Source: RUG572 sp051884915
GTDB lineage: Bacteria; Verrucomicrobiota; Kiritimatiellia; RFP12; UBA1067
DNA: 22,978 nt
NCBI GenBank assembly: GCA_051884915.1
Contig: JBJEWF010000031.1
Location: 1 to 22,978 of the forward strand
Reading direction: 5' to 3'
Of this stretch, positions 1 to 9,000 are shown piece after piece. The notes beneath the pieces were generated by a model. It saw only the letters and a program-made list of their open reading frames with translations. It made no database searches and was not told the origin of the DNA. Position 1 is the first letter of the stretch; the number at the start of each line of letters is the position of its first letter. The translations under genes were made by a program, and so were the position numbers.

Positions 1-182
1 GCCCGACCTGACGGCGTTGCTGCCGGGCTTCTCGGTCTGACACCCAGCTCCAACGACACTCCCACGGCGACCTTGTCCATGGCCGCCTCCATCCCCTTTG
101 CAAAAATCCGGGATAAGGGTGCCGTTCGCGCGCATCTTGCGTGGCCTGCGCCGGAACGCGCCGCCTGGTCCGGGCGCGACGA

Positions 183-3053
183 TCAGCGCACGAGAAGCAT
201 CGTACCGCCGTTCCTGACGTCGAGCAGGAGCGTCCCGTCGACCACGGCAAGCGAGCAGATCCGCCCGGAAGTGTCGCCGCGCACCTCAAGCGACCAGGAC
301 ACGAAGTTCGTGACTGCCGTTCCCTGAACGAGCGGATAGGAGCCCAGCCGGGGTGGCGTCGCGAAATCCACGATGACGGTCCCCCGGGTCTGTCCGGCGG
401 CGGACTTGAGCGTACGGAGCGGAGAAACGGCACCAGCCGAATACGTGAAGGCAAGCGCGACATCGCCGGCGAATTCGCCGTCCAGGGCAGGCGAGGCGTC
501 CGGCGAGTCGAGCTGCCACGTGCCGGCGCCGGAGACCTGCATCACGTGGCCGCAGACCGTCGTACCGGCCTCGGCGATGACGGATCCTTTGATGGGGCAG
601 CCGCCCGGCAAGTTCCACTTCTGCGCGAGATAGCCTTCAATCGTACGCCGTTCGCGGGTCGTGAGCTCGTTTTCGAAAATCAGCACCTCGGCGTAGTTCT
701 GACCTCCCGCCATTGTGAAGTTTTTGGACATTCCCAGAGATCGCGCGGCCCTCTCCTTGCCGTTGAGCGCGATGACCTGCCAACCGCCGCTTGGAGGCGT
801 GACCGTGGGATCGACCTGTCGAGAGTCCACGAAGAAATCGAACGTATTCGCCGCAAGCCAGGCGTTCGTCAGCGCGTATCCCGTGCCCCCGCGGTAGAAG
901 TGGGAACTGCATTGCGGGTTCGTGCCGTCTTTGGTCCAATTCGCGCGACCGTTGGCGGACGTGAGCGCATTGTCCTCGTTGTCCCCCTTGTAGCCGCCGA
1001 GGAACGCCCGCCCGCCGCCGTTCTGCGAGCCGAACACGAGAATGGCCGTACCGATCACGATGGCGTGGCCTTCGGGACTGTCGCCCTTCATGTCCTGCAT
1101 GAACGGCATGCGCCGGCGCTCGCGCCGCGGCTGCATGCTTGTATTGTCCACCGGAGCGGAGAGGCCGTAGACGTCGGGCTCCAGATCGGTTTCACCGTGT
1201 TCGCCGAAACTCATGTACGCGCGGCCGTTAAGCCCGTTGGGCACCAGATACGGATAGACCAGCGTGTAGAGCGTGAAACTGTAGTTCACGCACCGGTCCT
1301 GCCAGCCGTAGTTGAGACGCTGGGAAGGCCGCTTGTCGAACCACTTCTCGATGAGCGGGAACCCGTTGGTCCAGGTCGCGGTCATCGCGCCGTTGAAAAC
1401 CGTCGCGGGACAATGCGCCAACACCTTGTCGCCGCCGCCCGTCGCCGTCGAAGCGGCCCAGCCCGCATTCCAGGCACCGACCATGTTCTCGGTCGCGGAG
1501 GCGTCCAGCCAAAGCGCGGCCTTTTCCTGGAGCAGCTCGTCCAGATCCTCGCCGCCGCCGCAGGTCACCATCGCGCCGTCGCGCGCGATGATCCGGGACG
1601 ACTCTTCGCTCCATCCGACGCGGACCTTCCCGCCCGCCACCACCAGCGTGCCCTGACCGGTGAGGACCCCTACCGATCCGCTCCCGAAGAGGTAGACTTC
1701 CCGGCCGGCGGGGATGGAGATCCGGTTGATGAACACGCCGTCCGCGATCGTGATGGAGTTGCTGCTCACCTGATCGTTCATGTAGTTGATTTCGGGCCAG
1801 CCGTACGTCGCGCCGATCGTCAGGCGCAGACCGTTCTTGATGTACAGTTTCGCGTCCCCGCTCATCAGGCCGATCGCGAGTTCGCAGCTGTTGGGATATG
1901 CCTCCGACGCGAACGCGGAGATCTCGCCGCTCAACGTTCCGATTTCGATGCGCTGGTTCCCATTGTACTGGAGGCGCGAGCCGTACGCGCCGCCTGACCC
2001 GACGTTCGTTCCCTTGAGCGCGCCGAGCCGATACACGGTATTCGTTTCGAAGGTTGCGTCCGGTGTCGCGAATCCGATCGAAACGACATTGGTGGGTTGC
2101 GACCAGTTGAGCGTGACGCGCCCGGGAAAACTTGAGCTGAGGCGCGTGCCGGGTCCGTTGCCGAGTTTGCCGGACCAGCCAGATTCGAGCGTCAGGGTAG
2201 ACGAAGGCGTCATCTCGGCGAGCGAACCGTAGTGAAAGAGATAAGAGTGCCAACTGCCGACGCGCAAATGTCCCTCGCCGGTAATGTTGCCCCAGTACTC
2301 GACGGAGGCCCAAGAGTCGAATCTGACCGCTCCTCCATTCACGCACGCCAGATTGTTGGAGAATCCGCAAGCATTATAGTTAGCCGCACCGGAACCGGTC
2401 GTCGCGTTAAAGTTCATCCGGCGCACGATGAGCGTCAGATTCGTCGGCACCTCGACCGTGGCGCCGGCGGCAAAATTGTTCGGATTCGTCGTCCGCCAGA
2501 TGGTTTCTCCGGACTCTGCCAGCGGCAACGTCACCCGCCCGTCCACGACGTCGAACATATTCGACCCGTAGAGCGTCCCGTACACGCCGGGAGCCAGAAC
2601 GTAATCCACCGGCTCCGCCCATTTCTCCGGCATCACCGTGAACGTAGGAAGACCCGTGAGCGTCATCTTCGCGCCGGCGGTCCGGGCCGCCTCGGTGAAG
2701 GCGACAGAGTCGGGCGGCAAATAGCTGAAGGTCGAATCCAGGTCACTGCCGAAAGCGAAGGAGCCGTCGAAGATCATCTTCCCGGTGTCGTTCTCCTTCA
2801 GCCACTTGCGGGCGAACCGTACCTGCGCGTCAGACGCGATCTGGACGTTGACCGGCCCCGCAAGCCGGACGGGATTCCGAACTATGGCATCTGCGGAGAA
2901 GATAAGCGTGCCGCCCGAGGCGTGGACCACTTCGTCCACGGTCCATTCCTGCGTTGCCCAGTCCAATGTATCGCCCGGCGCCAGCTCGACATCTCCCCAA
3001 AGAGCCCCTGCCAGTCCCAGGCCAATCATGAACGCCACTCCACTCCTTAACAT
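183..3053 (-). CDS. Large secreted LamG-domain protein with beta-strand repeat N-terminal half
   Basis: Encodes 956 residues. The start at 3053 is chosen because the protein then opens with a signal peptide (MLRSGVAFMIGLGLAGALWG, cleavage near residue 20) and an AAAGGA Shine-Dalgarno lies about 10 nt upstream; the frame stays open further upstream only through a tandem repeat. Residues about 30-500 are low-complexity beta-strand sequence rich in Gly, Thr, Val and Asn, like autotransporter-associated strand repeats. From about residue 510 (A-L-W-L-D-A, Trp515) to 820 it resembles a LamG/concanavalin-like lectin domain, ending in the typical E-V-L-I-F ... E-G-Y-L-A-Q-K-W motif (Gly807). The last seven residues are GTMLLVR, a tail shared with three other proteins here. 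There is no C-terminal beta-barrel, so it is not a classical autotransporter. The likely role is carbohydrate binding at the cell surface or outside the cell; the ligand is unknown. The leader contains a five-unit tandem repeat. Confidence 0.85.
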   Translation of the reverse strand: MLRSGVAFMIGLGLAGALWGDVELAPGDTLDWATQEWTVDEVVHASGGTLIFSADAIVRNPVRLAGPVNVQIASDAQVRFARKWLKENDTGKMIFDGSFAFGSDLDSTFSYLPPDSVAFTEAARTAGAKMTLTGLPTFTVMPEKWAEPVDYVLAPGVYGTLYGSNMFDVVDGRVTLPLAESGETIWRTTNPNNFAAGATVEVPTNLTLIVRRMNFNATTGSGAANYNACGFSNNLACVNGGAVRFDSWASVEYWGNITGEGHLRVGSWHSYLFHYGSLAEMTPSSTLTLESGWSGKLGNGPGTRLSSSFPGRVTLNWSQPTNVVSIGFATPDATFETNTVYRLGALKGTNVGSGGAYGSRLQYNGNQRIEIGTLSGEISAFASEAYPNSCELAIGLMSGDAKLYIKNGLRLTIGATYGWPEINYMNDQVSSNSITIADGVFINRISIPAGREVYLFGSGSVGVLTGQGTLVVAGGKVRVGWSEESSRIIARDGAMVTCGGGEDLDELLQEKAALWLDASATENMVGAWNAGWAASTATGGGDKVLAHCPATVFNGAMTATWTNGFPLIEKWFDKRPSQRLNYGWQDRCVNYSFTLYTLVYPYLVPNGLNGRAYMSFGEHGETDLEPDVYGLSAPVDNTSMQPRRERRRMPFMQDMKGDSPEGHAIVIGTAILVFGSQNGGGRAFLGGYKGDNEDNALTSANGRANWTKDGTNPQCSSHFYRGGTGYALTNAWLAANTFDFFVDSRQVDPTVTPPSGGWQVIALNGKERAARSLGMSKNFTMAGGQNYAEVLIFENELTTRERRTIEGYLAQKWNLPGGCPIKGSVIAEAGTTVCGHVMQVSGAGTWQLDSPDASPALDGEFAGDVALAFTYSAGAVSPLRTLKSAAGQTRGTVIVDFATPPRLGSYPLVQGTAVTNFVSWSLEVRGDTSGRICSLAVVDGTLLLDVRNGGTMLLVR

Positions 3054-3138
3054 AGAGCATTTTCCTTTCTTGCCAATTCGACGGGATCCCGCCAGCAGAA
3101 TCCCCCTCTTTTCGCACTTGATCCCCACTTTCCGCACT

Positions 3139-3268
3139 CGCCCAACCGCGCATCCTCGAACGAACGCCCAACCGCGCATCCTCGAACGAACGCCCAACCG
3201 CGCATCCTCGAACGAACGCCCAACCGCACATCCTCGAACGAACGCCCAACCGCACATCCTCGAACGAG
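3139..3268. repeat. 26-bp tandem repeat, five complete units
   Basis: Five head-to-tail units of exactly 26 bp start at 3139, 3165, 3191, 3217 and 3243. Each begins CGCCCAACCG and continues to CCTCGAACGAA. Units 1-3 carry CGCGCA in the middle, while units 4-5 carry CGCACA; the last base of unit 5 is G instead of A. The array lies 86 bp upstream of the start of the LamG protein gene, within its probable leader or promoter region. Because 26 is not a multiple of three, all three minus-strand frames stay open through it, which artificially lengthens the downstream frame. Confidence 0.95.
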
Positions 3269-3365
3269 CATGATTATTGTCGCATAGGAAGACAAGTTTT
3301 GAATTGTATCAGACGCGCATAAATGTGTATAATCGCGTCATACTCCAAAGCCGGTCATACACGAT

Positions 3366-3465
3366 ACGCACTAACGCACGGCCGGGGACTGTCCCTTTTC
3401 CCGAAGGGCCTGTCCCCTCCTCCCCACCACCACACGCTACCACCACCGAAAGGGGGACTGTCCCC
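3366..3465. repeat. REP-like module R, copy 1 (three palindromes)
   Basis: About 100 bp, shared with copies at 3622-3732 and 13600-13711. It contains GGGGACTGTCCC (3384-3395), a near-inverted partner GGGCCTGTCCCC (3406-3417), a C/A-rich linker (cctccccaccaccacac...) and a third palindrome in the context GAAAGGGGGACTGTCCCC (ending 3465). The first two palindromes face each other across the loop TTTTCCCGAA and could form one long hairpin. The left end lacks the ATTATGAAC start seen in the other copies. Confidence 0.85.
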
Positions 3466-3512
3466 GTTCCCCTTCCAAGACCGTTTGCTCGGCGGCACTA
3501 GCAATGCCGGGA

Positions 3513-3612
3513 NNNNNNNNNNNNNNNNNNNNNNNNNNNNNNNNNNNNNNNNNNNNNNNNNNNNNNNNNNNNNNNNNNNNNNNNNNNNNNNNNNNNNNNN
3601 NNNNNNNNNNNN
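3513..3612. other. Scaffold gap (100 N)
   Basis: Exactly 100 N, the usual placeholder for a gap of unknown length. It sits between two copies of module R, so the assembly probably broke on the repeat and the real sequence may hold more repeat copies or another gene. Confidence 0.99.
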
Positions 3613-3621
3613 GCCGTTCAT

Positions 3622-3732
3622 ATTATGAACGCACATGATTAACGCACAGCCGGGGACAGTCCCTTTTTCTGAAGGGTCTGTCCCCTCCTCCCCACCACAC
3701 ACACTACCACCACCGAAAGGGGGACTGTCCCC
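3622..3732. repeat. REP-like module R, copy 2
   Basis: 111 bp starting ATTATGAACGCACATGATTAACGCAC, in the same order as copy 3 at 13600. Palindromes are at 3652-3663 (GGGGACAGTCCC), 3674-3685 (GGGTCTGTCCCC) and 3720-3732 (GGGGACTGTCCCC), with the same C/A-rich linker. The first bases belong to a perfect palindrome, GTTCATA-T-TATGAAC (3616-3630), whose left half is missing from copy 3. Confidence 0.88.
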
Positions 3733-3745
3733 GTTTTCCGTCGGC

Positions 3746-4443
3746 CTCGGTTTCCTCCTCTATGCGCGAAGTGATCGATTTCCGCGCGAAAGACTCCGGA
3801 TCGCGTCTGATTTCGTCGGCTGGATTTCGCCGTTCCCTCGGAAGCAGAAATTGCCGATTCCCTGGTGAGACGCCGCTCGTGGGACTGGTTCACAGCTTTC
3901 GATGAAAGGTCCGCCATGGCCGTAAAGGTCGAACCTTCATGAGGCGCTTTTGCGGACACTGCTTCGACAGCCCGTTTCCAGCCATCGAATAAGCTTTATG
4001 CCTGTGCGGTCAGCTGCCGGATGGGCGCCTCCTTCTTTTCATGGTTCGACACGCCTAGAGAAACTTGCCGTCTCCGGCGTCCTTTATGATTACGTCTGCG
4101 CCGTAATCCACATCTCCGGCTACCTGTTCCAAATGGTTTTTCGAATGGCGGCATACCGAACAACAGGGTACCCACTGGGAATGGCCTTGTTGCCGGAGGA
4201 TTCGCATGATGCCAGAACGGAAGATCAATCTTGCCCAAACACTTTCCAATCTTCTGTGTACCGACCATACCTTTCCTCGGCGATGCTGATCGCAAACGGA
4301 GGGACGATTCGCAATTGGACCAAGACGGCGGAATGCCCCAGCCGTGCGACGTGTCCATGCCGCATCGTTTCCCGGAGTTCGGATACACCGCATGACGCCG
4401 AGACGGTCTCCGCAGAACGTCTACCCCCTGAAAGAGCGATTGT
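3746..4443. other. 700-bp stretch downstream of the RAYT gene, no gene supported
   Basis: Between module R and the RAYT stop codon no open frame shows a recognisable product, signal peptide or convincing ribosome binding site. A 112-codon minus-strand frame (4055-4393) and longer frames on both strands overlapping the RAYT gene have no recognisable motifs. The RAYT frame itself stays open for 72 codons past its stop, to a stop at 4225-4227. This could be the non-coding right flank of the transposase unit or decayed coding sequence. Confidence 0.6.
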
Positions 4444-5526
4444 TCAGGCCGCCGCATGGTCTTCCGGCCACAACACGGCTCGTTCGAGCCAACGGAGGCT
4501 CTTGAAGGATGGGCAGGGAAAGCCCTTCGCCAGCGACGATTCCACTTTCCTCCCGAAGTGGATACCGCGTCCGATAAACGCGCCGTGCCCAATGGCGGTA
4601 ACGTGCAGATGGACGAGCTGGGAGACGCGAATGGCGGCAGTCCCCTCGTCCAGCTGCCGGAGAAGAACCCTCTCGTCCTCCTTTGGACGGTCGCGGAATG
4701 CAATTTCAATCCGCTTTCGCGCCTCGCCCCAAGGGCAACCATGAATCCGCTCGTAGGCGGCCCTGCACGAAGATGCGTACGGTCCGTCTCCACAGGCCTG
4801 CCCGAAACTGCTCCAGGCATAAGGTTCGCCCTCACGGGCAAGCCTCGCCCTATAGGGATTGTAGTCGACGTAGAGGGAGACGAGTCTCAACGCCTCTCCT
4901 GTGTTCTCGACGAGCCCGCTGTAGAAACGTCCCTCGAAGACATGACCGACGTGTCCCGTACGCCTGTTCACGGCCTGGGCGATGCGTTCCTTGAGGGTCT
5001 TCACGAACTGGGAGAGGTTGTACATCCGCCGGCAATAGCGCTCCTTAGCCGTATCGACGGCTGAACCGCTCCCGTTTTCACGTAGGGTCCGCCAGGACTT
5101 CCCGATCGCCTCGACCCGTTGGGCATCTCCGTAAAGTCCCTGCAGGCGCTCAAGCATCTCTTCGTCCGAGAGCGTGAAGCCGGTCGGCGGGCGCGCCGCG
5201 CGAACACGGTCTTCCTCCGGATCTAGCGACCAGATCTGCGAACGGCATTCAGGCGGGCGCATACCAAAGGCATGAGACTCGGGGGCGACGGCAGGATTGT
5301 CCCGGTAACGCTCCGGAATCGGCGGCACGTGAACCACCAAGTGGAAGTGGTTGTCGAGGACCGCCCAGGAGAGGAGTTCCACGCCCGAAAATGCGGCAAT
5401 ACCATGAATCCACGAGACGATCTCGTCCTTCAAGCCGGGATTTCTGAACCACAACTCCCTGTTGACGATGCGGGATGTGATGTGGTAGATACCGTCTGGA
5501 ACCGAGACTCTGTTTTTCCTTGCCAT
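4444..5526 (-). CDS. REP-associated tyrosine transposase (RAYT, Y1/HUH family)
   Basis: Encodes 360 residues. The start at 5526 (MARKNRVSVPDGIYHITSRI) follows a purine-rich GGAAAGGGAAAGCGT leader; upstream residues in the open frame do not look like this family. The N-terminal G-I-Y-H-I-T-S-R and the metal-binding HUH motif in L-D-N-H-F-H-L-V-V-H-V-P (His60, His62) are typical of Y1 transposases. N-R-R-T-G-H-V-G-H-V-F-E-G-R-F (about 187-201) is the conserved RAYT block. The catalytic tyrosine is most likely Tyr219 in S-L-Y-V-D-Y-N-P-Y-R-A-R-L, which occupies the position of the nucleophilic tyrosine in the Y-I-x-x-N-P-V motif of characterised family members. An insertion at about 75-165 and an extension from about 240 to 360 make it longer than minimal family members (about 165 residues). 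RAYTs nick single-stranded palindromic REP DNA and are thought to spread it. The gene is flanked on both sides by palindromic repeats, its presumed substrates. Confidence 0.92.
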   Translation of the reverse strand: MARKNRVSVPDGIYHITSRIVNRELWFRNPGLKDEIVSWIHGIAAFSGVELLSWAVLDNHFHLVVHVPPIPERYRDNPAVAPESHAFGMRPPECRSQIWSLDPEEDRVRAARPPTGFTLSDEEMLERLQGLYGDAQRVEAIGKSWRTLRENGSGSAVDTAKERYCRRMYNLSQFVKTLKERIAQAVNRRTGHVGHVFEGRFYSGLVENTGEALRLVSLYVDYNPYRARLAREGEPYAWSSFGQACGDGPYASSCRAAYERIHGCPWGEARKRIEIAFRDRPKEDERVLLRQLDEGTAAIRVSQLVHLHVTAIGHGAFIGRGIHFGRKVESSLAKGFPCPSFKSLRWLERAVLWPEDHAAA

Positions 5527-5632
5527 ACGCTTTCCCTTTCCAGCCTCGTCCGATGCGGCACAGACTGCGCCGCCCGGAACGGGTGCCGACAGGATAATAG
5601 CGTAGTTCTCAGAATGAATTCTTACCGAATCC

Positions 5633-5658
5633 TTGCAAATATTACAGAAATATTGCAA
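5633..5658. repeat. Imperfect inverted and direct repeat between RAYT promoter region and module L
   Basis: Two TTGCAA boxes (5633-5638 and 5653-5658) flank ATATT-ACAGA-AATAT, an imperfect hairpin with one bulged A. The same stretch is also a partial direct duplication of the start of module L (TTGCAA followed closely by TTACAGAA). It lies about 110 bp upstream of the RAYT start, so it could be a recognition site or an operator. Confidence 0.5.
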
Positions 5659-5747
5659 TCCTTACAGAAGCATGCGACATTTCTCTCGGATGTTTCCGTC
5701 CCGTTCACAGATTAGACACATTTTCCCCACACATGGGGACAGTCCCC
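5655..5747. repeat. REP-like module L, RAYT-linked copy
   Basis: 93 bp running from GCAATCCTTACAGAAG through CCCGTTCACAGATTAGACAC to the palindrome GGGGACAGTCCCC at 5735-5747. Four further copies, each exactly 92 bp, occur at 13498, 13774, 14056 and 14199. This copy has one extra base (GTTTCCGTCCCG versus GTTTCCTCCCG). It lies 129 bp upstream of the RAYT start codon and is the only copy next to the transposase. Confidence 0.92.
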
Positions 5748-5862
5748 CCACGTCGCGCTCACACATGGGGACAGTCCCCTTACGCCGCGAGACACATTTT
5801 CCCCACACATGGGGACAGTCCCCCACGTCGCGCTCACACATGGGGACAGTCCCCTTACGCCG
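5748..5862. repeat. Three more palindromes arranged as a 75/76-bp tandem duplication
   Basis: The segment 5715-5790 is repeated almost exactly at 5791-5865 (one C fewer). Each unit contains GACACATTTTCCCCACACAT, palindrome GGGGACAGTCCCC, the spacer CACGTCGCGCTCACACAT, a second palindrome, and CTTACGCCGCG. Palindromes outside module L lie at 5767-5779, 5811-5823 and 5842-5854. All four are in the same orientation. The array ends directly at the sugar transferase remnant. Confidence 0.9.
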
Positions 5863-6012
5863 CGCTGGTACGTCGACCACCGCTCCCTCGCGCTCGACGC
5901 CCGGATCCTCCTCCTGACGCTCGCCACCGTCTTCCGCCGCACCGGCATCTCCGCCCGAGGCGAGGCGACGATGGGCGAGGCGACGATGGGCGAGTTCAGG
6001 CCTCACCAGTGA
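5863..6012 (+). pseudogene. C-terminal remnant of a bacterial sugar transferase (priming glycosylphosphotransferase)
   Basis: The only plus-strand protein remnant recognised. About 49 codons translate as W-Y-V-D-H-R-S-L-A-L-D-A-R-I-L-L-L-T-L followed by ATVFRRTGISARGEATMGE and end in F-R-P-H-Q before the stop. This matches the conserved end of the Bac_transf family (pattern Y-[VI]-x3-S-x3-D-x2-I-L-x2-T, then G-I-S-x-x-G-x-A-T-M-x-E-F), enzymes that load the first sugar phosphate onto undecaprenyl phosphate for exopolysaccharide synthesis. Everything upstream, including the membrane segment and catalytic region, is missing and replaced by the palindromic array. A 15-bp tandem duplication doubles the G-E-A-T-M motif (about 5961-5990). 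Its stop overlaps the 3' end of the convergent GH2 gene by 10 bp. It has no start codon or ribosome binding site of its own. Confidence 0.72.
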
Positions 6013-9000
6013 AAATAGCGGTACGGGTCGTCGGTCTCGACCGGCACGTCGGCGTAGAAATGCGGCACGGGCGGCAGGTTGAAGCCGAGATTCCCCATCA
6101 GGCGCGAAAGCATCGCCTCGGCCCGGCGCTTCGAGATGCGGAGGTAGGGACGGTTCACGTCGTCGATCTTCCACGGCGGCACCTGCCAGAAGACGAGCCG
6201 TCCCTTGCCGTGGCGCACGACGCGGAAGGCCGCGTTGCCGTCCGGGACGTCGTCCGTGAACGCCGCGAAGTCGATGCCGCCATGCCAGGACCAGTCGCCG
6301 TTCGAGAGGCCGTTCAGCTCGGGCGGTTGTTCGCGGATGCGCGTGGGATAGGCGCCCTTCACCTCGGCGCAGGCGAGCGGCACCGGGCTCCACGCCTTCA
6401 CTTCGTCGGCGGTGAGCCCGCAGAGCAGCGCCGTCGCCCCGTCCCGGATGCGGTCGAAGAAGTCGTCCGGACGCTTCGCCCCGCCCCCCGTCACGTAGTA
6501 GAGCGTCGTCGCCGTCTTCGCCCGGTCGTGCTCGATCGTCCATTCGCCCCGGGCCAGCGCGCTCGCATAGGCCTGCATCCCGCAGGGATACGCCGCCCGC
6601 GTCCCCGGGTTCCCGCCGCGCACATCGTCGACAAGCCGCCGCACGAGGTCGTCCGCCGCCGGATCGCACACGGTGCGCGCGGTGACGTCCAGCTGGCAGA
6701 AGAGAATCCGTCCGCCCCGCGTCCGCCACTCGAGGAGCGGCGCGTACTGCAGGTCGAACGCGCCGTCGACGAGCGCCCGCCAGTCGCCCAGCGCCGGCTT
6801 CTCGGGGATGACCGTCGCGATCGCCCCGCGATTGCCGTTGCGCCACGGCCGCGCATGCGTCCAGCCCGCCCACGTGTCGCGTGCGGCCGAGGTCTCGACC
6901 GCCGTGTTCGGCGTCTGCCCCGGCACGAGCGTGGAGGCGCCCGCCCAGTCCCGCAGCAGGTCCTCGCGCTGCGACGCGCGCAGCGCCTCGCTCCGGTAGC
7001 GCGGGAACCCGCGGCGCATGCCGTAGGTCTGCACGCGGAACCCGATCGCCTCCAGGACGTCCTTCCCCTGTTCGAAGAGGATCACGCGCCCGCCGCGCGT
7101 CGCGCACGGCAGGACCTGCCTGCGGTAGAGTTCCGGCGTGAGCGCCTCCCGGCCGACCACCACGACGCGTCCGCCGTCCGCCGCGCCTGCCAGGTCGGCG
7201 ACGAGGTCGAAGTCCAGAGCGAGCCGCTTCAGGTTCGCCGCCGTCAGGCCCTTCGGATCGTAGACGGCGAGCTTCGCCTTCGGGGACGCGACCGGCGCGA
7301 GGACTGTCAGGTCGAAGGCGTCCTCCTGCACGACGCCGCCCGCGAAGCTGAACACCGCGCGCAGCCGATGCGTCCCCGCCTCGTCGATGCGGAAGGTCAG
7401 CGGCACGCGCGCCTGGTCGCCCGCCGCGATCCGCACGTCGCCCGCGCGCGTGAAGCCGCCGCACGCGACGCGCCAGCCGACGGTCTGGTCGACGCGGCGG
7501 TCGTTGACGATGACGAGCGTCTTCTGGATGGATTCGCCCGGACGGAAGATGTGGCGCTTGTCCGTGAAGTTCTCCCCGCCGCCGATCCACGCGCAGTCCG
7601 GCAGATTCCACCGCCGGAAGACCTGCCCCAGCGCCGTCGGCTCCCAGTCGCGCGGATCCCCCCACGCGACGCGCGGCCGCGCGACGAGCCCCGGACGCTT
7701 CGCGTCGACCGCCCACTCGTTCCAGTCCACCGCGCATTCGCTCGTGCGCACGCGCCGGAAGAGTCCCCCCTGGTCCCACGGCAGCATGGCGGTGATCCCC
7801 CATCCGCGGAAACTCCGCCAGTTGTCGGCGGCCATCGTCGCCTGCACCCCCCAGTAGTTGTTGCTGACGGCCTGGCCCGCGCCGTGCAGATGGCCCCACT
7901 GAAAGGGCTCGCCCCGCGCCCAAAGCTCCTCTTCGCGCCGCAGGGCCGCGTGCGCCTCGGGCGAGTTCTCGTAGGCCACGTCGCCGCGCAGGGCCGCCGC
8001 GAATTCCGCGTTCCAAAGCGACATGTAGCCCTGGCAGCGCCAGATGAAGAGCGGCCCGCGGTAGCTCGACCAGCTCGAAACGTGCGGGAGGCCCCATTCG
8101 ACGAAGAACAGCGGCTTCACCCCTTCCGTCGCCCAGTGTTCGAGCCATTCGCTCCGCTCCTGGATCGGCGCCCAGTTGAGATAGCAGTTCACCGTGTGGA
8201 AGTCGTCGAGGTTCCCCGACTCGTGGTGGTAGGCCGGACGCGTCGCGTCCAGTTCGCGGACGATCCGGCGGACGATCCGGGCGCGCGGACGGTTGCTCGC
8301 CGCGTCCCACGGGTTGGACGGATTGGGCTTCCCGAGCGGCAGCTCGTACTTTCCGTCGATCCGCCGCGGATTGCCCGCCCCGAGATAGCCGGCCGCGTTG
8401 TGGTTGAGCGCATAGGTGACGACGGCCGGGTGGTTGCGGACGAGCCGCACGAGCCCGCGGGCCACGCGGCGGTAGCGCGCGGACATCTCCGGCTTGTCGA
8501 CCGGCGCGAAGTCCTTGAAGTGCGGCAGCGTGAACGAATAGAGCATGCCCGTCTCGTCGCAGGCTTCGAGAATCCCCTTGAGATACGTCACCGCCCCCGC
8601 GTTGAACGAATAGTTGCCGGCGATGACGAAGTTGAAGCCGTTGGCGAGGTGCGTGCGGTAGAGCGCCAGCATGTTCTCCTTCGCCCCGGCGTCACCGGGC
8701 GAGATGGAGGAGCCGTCCCACAGCGCCCGCAGGTGCAGGCGCGTGCCGTTCAAGTAGAGGTCGCGTCCCCGGATCTTCACCTCGCGGAACCCGAACGAGA
8801 ACGGCACGAACGTGTCGCCGTCCGCCGAAAGCCGGCAGACGTAGCGGTTGCCGGGCGTGTGCGTGTCCCAGAGCTTCGCGTCCGCCCACGGCGCGGTGAA
8901 GGCGACCGTGCCGTCGGGCCGGGGGCGTCCCTCGCCCTCGAACCGGCGCGTCTCGCCGCATCCCTCGACCTCGGCGACCATCCGGCACGGCTTCGCGCCG

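Noticed and set aside
2..40. Plus-strand tail P-D-L-T-A-L-L-P-G-F-S-V followed by a stop at the left window edge
   Set aside because: Twelve codons are too few to decide whether this is the end of a convergent gene.
141..1997. 618-codon plus-strand open frame opposite the first LamG gene
   Set aside because: Arg/Val/Pro-rich shadow without recognisable motif; the minus-strand gene explains the region.
3304..3333. Plus-strand TTGTAT-18-TATAAT promoter candidate
   Set aside because: The -35 box matches only half the consensus and no plus-strand gene follows; an opposite-strand promoter for the LamG gene in this A/T-rich patch is equally uncertain.
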